Shown piece by piece: positions 54,516-62,112 of a stretch of DNA of 62,112 nucleotides. The notes under the pieces were generated by a model. That model saw only the letters and a list, made by a program, of their open reading frames with translations, was not told where the DNA came from and ran no database searches. Every line of letters starts with the position of its first letter. Within the stretch, counting starts at the first letter, position 1. The stretch lies in the NCBI RefSeq assembly GCF_000306255.2, contig NZ_AKWY02000017.1:1-62112 (forward strand), read 5' to 3'. Source of the stretch: Leptospira noguchii serovar Panama str. CZ214 (GTDB lineage: Bacteria; Spirochaetota; Leptospiria; Leptospirales; Leptospiraceae). Made by a program: the position numbers and the translations under genes.

Positions 54516-55076
54516 CTAACTTTTGTTAAGATAGTATGGGTATTGGTTTGTCATTGGGTTGGGTTCGAACTGTAATTCTCTCGAAATTAGATTTTGTTTC
54601 CTGTTTATCTTCCAAATCATTTTGTAAGTCCAATGAAAGCTAGGAACTCCTTGGTTCAAACGTTTCACAAAAAAATCCTCTTCTCCACTCAGGTCCTCCA
54701 ACCAAAGCATGTAATTAAAAAGATAACATCTCGAAACACCATGAGCGGCAGCCAACACACTCAAGTTAGCCCAAACCCCAGTATTTACACGAATGCTAAA
54801 CTTCTTCATCTTTACAACTCCCCGATTGTATTTGATTTTCCCTGCCTTATGATGAAGGCGTTCCATTGCAGCGATACGCTTAGAATACTTTCTCAATAAA
54901 ATGGGAAGTTTCTTGCGAAGGTCTTTTCTTTCTTGGGGATTCAAACGATTCCAGTAATCACTTGGAACCAAAAGAGAATCCGTTCCCACCGAACTTTCTA
55001 CGAGAGCAGACTCAATTTTCTGATCTTCATGCAATATGAGAATATCCATACTTGAAGCGGTTCTTTGAATATTCAC
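54516..55076 (-). CDS. DUF1564 family protein
   Basis: The protein has 186 residues from a GTG start (55076); an ATG nine codons later is the alternative. The family signature is visible: SLLVPSDYWNRLNPQERKDL, then RKKLPILLRKYSKRIAAMER, and a C-terminal helix pair in WANLSVLAAAHGVSRCYLFN. I know DUF1564 as a family multiplied in pathogenic Leptospira. The helix-turn-like HGVSRCYLFNYMLWL segment suggests nucleic-acid binding (inference). It stands beside an AACGTGA-type repeat (55133-55308). Confidence 0.85.
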   Translation of the reverse strand: MNIQRTASSMDILILHEDQKIESALVESSVGTDSLLVPSDYWNRLNPQERKDLRKKLPILLRKYSKRIAAMERLHHKAGKIKYNRGVVKMKKFSIRVNTGVWANLSVLAAAHGVSRCYLFNYMLWLEDLSGEEDFFVKRLNQGVPSFHWTYKMIWKINRKQNLISRELQFEPNPMTNQYPYYLNKS

Positions 55077-55652
55077 AACGGAACGGTTAATAGAAAAAAA
55101 ATTAGAAAAAAAACAAAATCCCGAAAAGACGTTTAACTTGAATTCGACGTAAGAAAAATTTGGGCGAATCCGGCTGCCATAAGCAGCCGGACCGGGCTCT
55201 CCGCTCTGGTTAATAAATTGTATACAGGAAACGTTATATAATAATCTTCTTTAGTCTCAATTTATTAACCTCGCATCGATCCCGTTCGCGTTAATTCACG
55301 TAAGTTAAAGGTCTGTCTCAAAGTAAAAAAACACTACTCGTACGCACGAAAGAAATACTACGTAGCGGTTATTTAAAAACTTAGAATCTGATGCCCTTTC
55401 AAAAAGGCTGGAACCAGGAGAAACGTAATGACGTACAAACTTTAAAAATAATGAATATATTTTTACAAAAAAACAGTCATCTATAATAGAACTTTTGAAA
55501 AATTAATTTTTTTATTTCTTTATAATTAAAGTGAACGGGATATTGCTATTTTTACTACTTATAACTATATAATAAAGTACCTAAAAAATATTTTACATGG
55601 GATCAGTGTTTTGTGATAGAATTAACGGTACTTAAATTTATAGAGATCAGCC
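55077..55652. other. Non-coding gap with one interspersed repeat
   Basis: The stretch contains the AACGTGA-type repeat 55133-55308, then AT-rich DNA with no gene. Near 55488-55515 a word TAGAACTTTTGAAAAATTAA faintly recalls a palindromic-repeat end, but no second end follows. Confidence 0.45.
55133..55308 (+). repeat. AACGTGA-type interspersed repeat
   Basis: It contains TTGAATTCGACGTAAG, GGGCGAATCCGGCTGCCATA, CTCTGGTTAATAAATTGTAT, AGGAAACGTTATATAATAAT and a right end GCGTTAATTCACGTAA. The GAACGCGATCC block is missing. Confidence 0.78.
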
Positions 55653-56327
55653 ATGTTAAATATGAAATTTCCAACAAATCTAATGAAAAAAATGGTTCTA
55701 CTATTTTGTTTTATATCGATTTCTTTTTTAAATGCAGACGATTTAAATATAAAAATCTTAACCGAAAAACAGATCGCGAATTTACCAACCCCCCAGGTTT
55801 TGAGACAAATCCGATCGATGGAAAAAAAACTTCATAAACTAAATGAAATTCAAATCGGATATTTGGATCGATTGAAAGTAGCTCTTCAATTTAAAGAAGA
55901 GAAAAGGGCAAATAATTATAAAAAAGAAAATACAACAGACTATGTTTATTATGATCCTTCCGTAAGTTATATATATACACCATTGAACGCAAATCTAAAC
56001 CTGATTCGAAGGGGAGCAAAAAAAAACGAGGTTCTTAAATACTTAAAAACAATATATCAATGGGATCGATTGGAAGAGATGAGTAACTTGGACCCAACGA
56101 AAATTCTAATTGTATCTCAGAAAACGGTGTATGAAAAATATTTCTATACAGAATATACAAAATACTTATATTATAAAGTACATTGTAAAGCGAACGATTT
56201 GGTAGTGGGAGAAGAAGAATGCGGACCTTGGACTGGATATGAAGAAAAACTAAATCGTATGTTAAAAAAATATAAAATCGATGATACTTCTCCATTAGAA
56301 AAAAATTGCCAATGTGGCGGTTGCTAA
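55653..56327 (+). CDS. Exported hypothetical protein, Cys-rich C-terminus
   Basis: The protein has 224 residues. A signal peptide (MKKMVLLFCFISISFLNA at residues 11-28) suggests export; the ATG at 55683 is a possible alternative start. The mature part is Lys-rich and helical at first (KKLHKLNEIQIGYLDRLKVA). The last 50 residues carry CKAND, EEECGPW and the closing CQCGGC, five or six cysteines that may bind metal or form disulfides. No family recognised. It is isolated on both sides by non-coding repeats. Confidence 0.75.
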   Translation: MLNMKFPTNLMKKMVLLFCFISISFLNADDLNIKILTEKQIANLPTPQVLRQIRSMEKKLHKLNEIQIGYLDRLKVALQFKEEKRANNYKKENTTDYVYYDPSVSYIYTPLNANLNLIRRGAKKNEVLKYLKTIYQWDRLEEMSNLDPTKILIVSQKTVYEKYFYTEYTKYLYYKVHCKANDLVVGEEECGPWTGYEEKLNRMLKKYKIDDTSPLEKNCQCGGC

Positions 56328-57679
<1,352 letters not shown>

Positions 57680-57792
57680 TCAACTTCTTCTTTTCTAATT
57701 TTCAAGAAGATACCTTGAAAAATCCTTTTCCGTTTGGCGGGATCTGTACATTTAGTGATTTAAACTCCCTCCGAAAAGGACAAATAGGAAAC

Positions 57793-58241
<449 letters not shown>

Positions 58242-58300
58242 TTCGGAAGGTTTTTCTTCCGGAAAAAAAAATTCCGGAATCAAAGCAAACTTCAAAAAAA

Positions 58301-59368
58301 GTGAACCGGATTCTGATTACAGAAGGAGATCCTTGTGGGATCGGTCCGGAGATCTTTCTCGATACACTTTCCCTTTTAAAAAAAATCTCTAAAACAAGAC
58401 CAATCGTTTATTTTCATTCCGGTAAATATTCACTTCCAAAAGAATTTGTTTCAATTGCTCCGATCACAACTTCGGATTCGGTTCGGGCAAGTTCTTCTTT
58501 CCAAGTTATTGAATCTACCTTATCCAGTTTTGTGGCCGAAACGTCCGCTCAGGTTTTGGATAAAGGTCTATTCTCAATTTCGCATAACGCACTCTCCAAC
58601 AAGGAAATTTCTGCTTTAAAATTTGGTAAACCTTCGGTGTTGTCCGGAAAATCTGCGTTAGCTGCTCTTTCTCTTGCTGTCAGGTTTCAAAAAGAAAAGG
58701 GAGGTGATTTGATTACTCTTCCGCTCAGCAAAGAATGGGTAATTGCTTCCGGTGCCTCTACGTTTCGAGGTCATACCGAGTTTTTAGCGGAAGAGTATCA
58801 AACGAAAACGTTTATGCTTATGTCCGGAAAAGATCTTCAAGTTCTTCCATTAACGACTCATGTTCCTCTTGTAAAAGTTCCAGAGTTTTTGAAAGAGATA
58901 GATCTAAATTCCCTTGCTGATTCTATTTTTTCTTGTCAGAACATTGATTTTAAAAAACCGATTGCGTTCCTTGGTCTCAATCCACACGCCGGGGAAGGTG
59001 GTAAAGTCGGAAAGGAAGAAGTAGAGATTTTGAAACCGATGATCCAGTTCTTAAAAAAGAAAGGTTTGAAAGTGGAAGGGCCCCTTTCCGCCGATTCGAT
59101 GTTTGGTGAATCTCCTAGAAAAAAATTTGGTCTTTATCTCGCTTGTTATCACGATCAGGGTTTGATTCCTTTTAAAATGTGGGAAGGAAAAAAAGGTGTA
59201 AATTTAACGTTGGGTCTTCCGTTTGTTCGAGTTTCTCCGGACCATGGTACTGCTTTCGATATTGCAGGGAAAGGACTTGCAGATTCGGCTAGTTTTGTAG
59301 AATGTCTGAACCGCGTTGTGAAAGATTTACAAACGAAACGTTCCAACGAAGAAAAGTTTCGTTCTTAG
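58301..59368 (+). CDS. pdxA: 4-Hydroxythreonine-4-phosphate dehydrogenase
   Basis: The protein has 355 residues from a GTG start, reading [20 protein letters not shown]. The metal-binding histidines lie in [20 protein letters not shown] and [17 protein letters not shown]. The substrate motif [20 protein letters not shown] is intact. It oxidises 4-phosphohydroxy-threonine in the DXP-dependent route to pyridoxal phosphate. Other pdx genes are not in the window. It lies between the bactofilin gene and a small membrane-protein gene on the same strand. GTG is accepted because no ATG or TTG in frame starts the conserved region, although its ribosome-binding site is weak. Confidence 0.93.
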   Translation: MNRILITEGDPCGIGPEIFLDTLSLLKKISKTRPIVYFHSGKYSLPKEFVSIAPITTSDSVRASSSFQVIESTLSSFVAETSAQVLDKGLFSISHNALSNKEISALKFGKPSVLSGKSALAALSLAVRFQKEKGGDLITLPLSKEWVIASGASTFRGHTEFLAEEYQTKTFMLMSGKDLQVLPLTTHVPLVKVPEFLKEIDLNSLADSIFSCQNIDFKKPIAFLGLNPHAGEGGKVGKEEVEILKPMIQFLKKKGLKVEGPLSADSMFGESPRKKFGLYLACYHDQGLIPFKMWEGKKGVNLTLGLPFVRVSPDHGTAFDIAGKGLADSASFVECLNRVVKDLQTKRSNEEKFRS

Positions 59369-59419
59369 ACAGGATTGGAATGCAAAAGTGTCGATGTTAA
59401 AAAATAGAAGCGAGGATTT

Positions 59420-59863
59420 ATGCCTGGACTTTTAGAACAAATCGTATTTCCGATTTTCCTTTTTTGGTTCTGCGGATTAACTTTGGTTTTATTTCGTTCC
59501 GATTTTGAATTTGTCTGGAAGGTCGTTTTTGTTTTTGTCTTTATTTTTTATTTCTTCCAATACTTTCCAGAATTAAAGTCAAGTTATGAACGTTTGACTC
59601 AAAGTTATCCTGTGGAAATCGTTTCTTGGATCTACGGAATCGGAAAAGGTTTTTACTTTTTTCTTTTGTTTTTATGGCCCGTGTCTTTATTGAGAATTTT
59701 TTATTCTGCTTCTCCCCAAGTCGGCAGATCTCTTGCAAAAACTCTTGTGAGCGCGACTTTATTCTATTGGTGTGTTTTTTTACTCTACAGTCATTTTTCA
59801 ACGGAAGTGGATAGTTTTTTTAATACTACCTTTCTGAAATTCTTAAACTTTTCCGTAAAATGA
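59420..59863 (+). CDS. Hypothetical membrane protein
   Basis: The protein has 147 residues with about four hydrophobic segments (near 5-24, 32-47, 77-95 and 107-125) and no charged catalytic pattern. Its ATG lies 51 bases downstream of the pdxA stop, behind GCGAGG. No family is recognised. Its compact size resembles CvpA-like or similar small membrane proteins only superficially. Confidence 0.72.
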   Translation: MPGLLEQIVFPIFLFWFCGLTLVLFRSDFEFVWKVVFVFVFIFYFFQYFPELKSSYERLTQSYPVEIVSWIYGIGKGFYFFLLFLWPVSLLRIFYSASPQVGRSLAKTLVSATLFYWCVFLLYSHFSTEVDSFFNTTFLKFLNFSVK

Positions 59864-59881
59864 ACGTCGTCTAAAGTATAG

Positions 59882-60382
59882 ATGAATCCAATTTATTTAC
59901 AATCTTTTGGAGAATCGGAAGAAGCGAAGAAACATTTTTTGACCGCCTACGATTACCAAACTAAGGGAAATCTCAAACTGGCTTCTAAACATTATAGAAT
60001 GTCCATTGCCGCAAAACCCACTTCGGAAGCATGGACGTTTTTAGGCTGGTCTTATTCTCTTGCGGGTAAGTTAAATCGTGCGATCGAATTTTGTAAAATT
60101 GCAATTGAAACGGACCCTACATTAGGAAATCCTTATAATGATATAGGAGTTTATTTACTTCAGCAAAAACGTTTTCAAGAAGCACTTTCTTGGTTTGAAA
60201 AAGCGAAGTTGGCTCCTCGTTACGAGGTTCCGGTTTATCCTTATTTTAATGCTGGGTCCTGTTTGGAAATTTTAGGTCATATCGAGTTGGCTCGTTTAGA
60301 ATACGAAAAAGCGATTCAAATTCAGCCGAATTATCCTCCTGCAAATCTTGCTTTGAAGAGAATTTATATTCGTTATAATTGA
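59882..60382 (+). CDS. TPR-repeat protein
   Basis: The protein has 166 residues and no signal peptide. It has about four TPR units from residue 8 to 160, including [60 protein letters not shown] and [20 protein letters not shown]. It is likely a cytoplasmic scaffold; no partner is known. The start lies 18 bases after the upstream stop, so it is probably co-transcribed with the membrane-protein gene and perhaps pdxA. Confidence 0.85.
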   Translation: MNPIYLQSFGESEEAKKHFLTAYDYQTKGNLKLASKHYRMSIAAKPTSEAWTFLGWSYSLAGKLNRAIEFCKIAIETDPTLGNPYNDIGVYLLQQKRFQEALSWFEKAKLAPRYEVPVYPYFNAGSCLEILGHIELARLEYEKAIQIQPNYPPANLALKRIYIRYN

Positions 60383-60802
60383 TGAAGATGGCTCTTTGTA
60401 TTTTATAAAAATATGGAAGCGCATACAAATTTATTCTTCGAGTTGGTTTTAATGATTTATGAAGTTTATTTTTACTTTGTAAAGTGAGGTTTGGTTTCTC
60501 AGCTTTGCTGAAGAGTCGTTGCTATCTTTCGAATTACATGTCGCAATGTACCTACCGGGACTCGCCGTTACGCAGTCTCACATCCTGTTCGACTTAGCTC
60601 CACGGCGTCTTTTTCGCTCATTCGCCATCCCTGGCTCATGTCACATTTGCGACGCTCTCTAAGGATCGCTGCAAATGCTCTCGCGAAAAAGCTTCGAGTT
60701 GGTTTTAATGATTTATGAAGTTTATTTTTACTTTGTAAAGTGAGGTTTGGTTTCTCAGCTTTGTTGAAGAGTCTTTGCTATCTTTCAACTTACAGGTCGT
60801 AA
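60383..60802. other. Gap containing a direct duplication that includes a tRNA 3' end
   Basis: Apart from the direct repeat 60436-60564 / 60692-60820, the space between (60565-60691) is a GC-richer 127-bp piece with GCTCATTCGCCATCCCTGGC and ACGCTCTCTAAGGATCGC. The latter words resemble the AACGTGA-type repeat's GAACGCTCTCTATGGATCGC block. No gene is present. Confidence 0.6.
60436..60564. repeat. 129-bp direct repeat, copy 1, ending in a truncated tRNA-Arg 3' end
   Basis: It matches 60692-60820 with about six mismatches and a constant offset of 256 bases. It ends TGTACCTACCGGGACTCG, which is the last ~18 nt (T-arm and acceptor, reverse strand) of the tRNA-Arg at 60803-60874. After the last G the sequence departs from the tRNA. 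Confidence 0.9.
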
Positions 60803-60820
60803 TGTACCTACCGGGACTCG
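60692..60820. repeat. 129-bp direct repeat, copy 2, joined to the intact tRNA-Arg
   Basis: It holds the same 129 bases as copy 1, running from CTTCGAGTTGGTTTTAATGA into the 3' end of the complete tRNA-Arg. The boundary of the repeat lies within the T-arm. Confidence 0.9.
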
Positions 60821-60874
60821 AACCCGGACCACAGGCTCCGGAGGCCTGTACTCTATCCGTTGAGCTATAGGTAC
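60803..60874 (-). tRNA. tRNA-Arg, anticodon CCG
   Basis: 72 nt read on the minus strand, forming a complete cloverleaf. The acceptor is GTACCTA paired with TAGGTAC. The D-arm is GCTC...GAGT. The anticodon arm CAGGC-CTCCGGA-GCCTG has CCG at positions 34-36, reading CGG. The T-arm is CCGGG-TTCGAGT-CCCGG. The discriminator base is A. CCA is not encoded. The 3' third is duplicated upstream at 60547-60564. Confidence 0.95.
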
Positions 60875-60992
60875 GTTCACAAATGAGTTTTGTGGAGAGT
60901 CTTGTGTTGTCAAATGGAAACCCAAATAGAGAGGAAAGTCCTTGAAAAAGGAATTGGGTATGAAATCGTCTTCCTGAAGATAGAGGTTAGAG

Positions 60993-61379
60993 ATGAAGGT
61001 TTCGTTTCTGAATACATGGAAAAAACTTTTTTTACACAGGTTAGTTTCCGTCTTAATATTGATTTTTGCATTTGGATTTTTCAATCCAGTCTTTTCAGTC
61101 AGTGAAGAGGAAGAAGAAAGACTTTTGGAAAAAGCACTTGTAGAAAGTGCAATTACTCCAGGACAAAAACAAGCGATCGCAAATTATCTCAAAGCAACTG
61201 CCATAGCCAAAAGAGCCAGAGCCAGTGAACTGAGAGAATTGGCAAAACTTTCCAGAGGAGAAAAATTTCTTCAAGCAAGAGTTCGCAAAGAAAAACTATT
61301 TAAAATGGCAGATTCGTTAGATCGTCAAGCGGATCGCCATGAAATCACTCTTAAGGATTTTCAGATCGAAAGCCGTTGA
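60993..61379 (+). CDS. Exported helical hypothetical protein
   Basis: The protein has 128 residues. The signal-like segment LVSVLILIFAFGFFNPVFSV (about 17-36) is followed by an acidic run VSEEEEERLLEKALVESAIT and then a long Lys/Arg- and Ala-rich helix (KATAIAKRARASELRELAKL). The ATG follows AGAGG at 7 bases. No family is recognised. Confidence 0.75.
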   Translation: MKVSFLNTWKKLFLHRLVSVLILIFAFGFFNPVFSVSEEEEERLLEKALVESAITPGQKQAIANYLKATAIAKRARASELRELAKLSRGEKFLQARVRKEKLFKMADSLDRQADRHEITLKDFQIESR

Positions 61380-61415
61380 TATTATACGTCAAGATAAGAA
61401 ATCTGAAAATTCGAA

Positions 61416-61727
61416 ATGGCTTATAGAAAAAAACGAACCAATCATGCGAAATTAAAAGTTTGGAAAAATTGGGTCAGCCAAAACCATTTCCATTTAGAGT
61501 CTATTGGTTTACCCTTAGCCATTTATCAAGACATAGATCATTGGGAAGATTTTCTGGAAAACGGACACTTGCATTGGCATATAGACGGCCCACCGTTTGA
61601 CGTTAAAGATTTTACTACAAATTCTATAAAATTATTACATACCTTTCTTGAGCGTAATTATTTTGAACGACCACCCATGTTGTTGCAAATGTTGAGAGCG
61701 CGACTGGTTAAAAACATAACAGTATAA
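61416..61727 (+). CDS. Conserved-looking small hypothetical protein
   Basis: The protein has 103 residues and is rich in aromatic and basic residues. It begins MAYRKKRTNHAKLKVWKNWV and contains LPLAIYQDIDHWEDFLENG, HLHWHIDGPPFDVKDF and a C-terminal helix HTFLERNYFERPPMLLQML. Several His and Asp residues close together (HLHWHIDG) could bind metal, but no family is recognised. It lies 36 bases after the preceding gene and is probably co-transcribed. Confidence 0.72.
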   Translation: MAYRKKRTNHAKLKVWKNWVSQNHFHLESIGLPLAIYQDIDHWEDFLENGHLHWHIDGPPFDVKDFTTNSIKLLHTFLERNYFERPPMLLQMLRARLVKNITV

Positions 61728-62112
61728 TACGTTAGTTATGCTTTAAAGAGCCAGTTAATTGTGGACTTGAGGTTATCTCAAAATTTCCAAAAAATCATGT
61801 TTGCTAAGTTCTTAAAATAGAAGTTCCTACATTTATGGAGAAGATTTTTACATAGTCTTATGGGAGTTCAAAAGTATTTTCTTAAAGTATGAGTTCCCAC
61901 AATTTTAGAATTTGTTCGTAAAATCGTGACTCGTGGTAGTTCCCACATTTTAGGAATCGATCTGTAAAGTTCAGATCCCAAATTTTTTCAGAAAAATGAA
62001 TCATGGTCGAACTCATGTTATTTTAGCGTGGGTTCACGTAAGAAAATCAGGCCTTGTCCCAAATAACTTCTTCTAAGAAATCAGATCTACATGAACTGCA
62101 TTGTAAAAAATT
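61728..62112. other. Non-coding end with short TAGTTCCCACA words
   Basis: There is no gene to the end of the window. GAGTTCCCACAATTTT (about 61891), GGTAGTTCCCACATTTT (about 61934) and a looser AAGTTCCTACATTTAT (about 61830) recur here. A GCGTGGGTTCACGTAAG fragment near 62023 and a GGCCTTGTCCCAAA fragment near 62050 recall the other repeat families. Confidence 0.5.

Overview
The window looks like chromosome from a pathogenic Leptospira. The DNA is AT-rich, and many lipoproteins carry relaxed lipoboxes. There is a 17-unit leucine-rich-repeat protein of the LPKEIGQLQ type, a DUF1564 protein (a family I know from Leptospira), a DapL-type lysine pathway enzyme and a bactofilin. Intergenic DNA is long and packed with small interspersed repeats. 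I cannot fix the species from sequence alone; the P1 pathogenic clade (interrogans, kirschneri, noguchii and relatives) fits best.

Layout. 1-2.8 kb is a mobile patch: the end of one IS5/IS427-type insertion sequence, a TPR gene, a complete inverted second copy of the same IS (1785-2651) and a 191-bp MITE-like element. 3.2-18.4 kb is one eight-gene operon on the + strand: a TolC-like outer-membrane factor, a 1216-residue Ig-repeat lipoprotein, two further lipoproteins (one TPR), a membrane-fusion protein, two consecutive RND pumps and a Yip1-like membrane protein. It reads as a dedicated tripartite export system and is the most interesting block of the window. In the second RND pump the intramembrane acidic residues of TM4 and TM10 are absent. 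18.6-22.6 kb holds a zinc-finger anti-sigma-like protein with a MORN protein, two small lipoproteins and much repeat-filled non-coding DNA. 23-34.8 kb carries yebC, ruvC, a membrane sulfatase-fold enzyme, carB, an unknown protein and a thioredoxin-fold protein.

34.8-36.3 kb is a repeat cluster. 36.3-39.9 kb is a minus-strand cluster: desaturase, pyrB, DUF2203, dapL. 40.1-44.6 kb has the LRR protein, DUF2752 and TM2 proteins and a metallo-beta-lactamase-fold lipoprotein. 44.9-50.7 kb is a tightly overlapping minus-strand operon: gltA, an RlmI-like methyltransferase that appears to start at CTG inside the gltA stop codon, a second methyltransferase, a SpoU-type rRNA methyltransferase and a glycosyltransferase. 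50.8-62.1 kb holds a lytic transglycosylase, several unknown proteins, a bactofilin, pdxA, a TPR protein and tRNA-Arg(CCG). The 3' end of that tRNA has been copied in a 129-bp direct repeat.

At least four families of non-coding repeats run through the gaps: an ~100-bp palindromic element (11 near-complete copies), a ~170-240-bp element with AACGTGA ends (5 copies), 15-mers of the GCAGTAGTTCCCACA type, and a ~185-bp sequence seen both without and with an inserted ~100-bp element. These repeats, not genes, make up most of the accessory character of the window.
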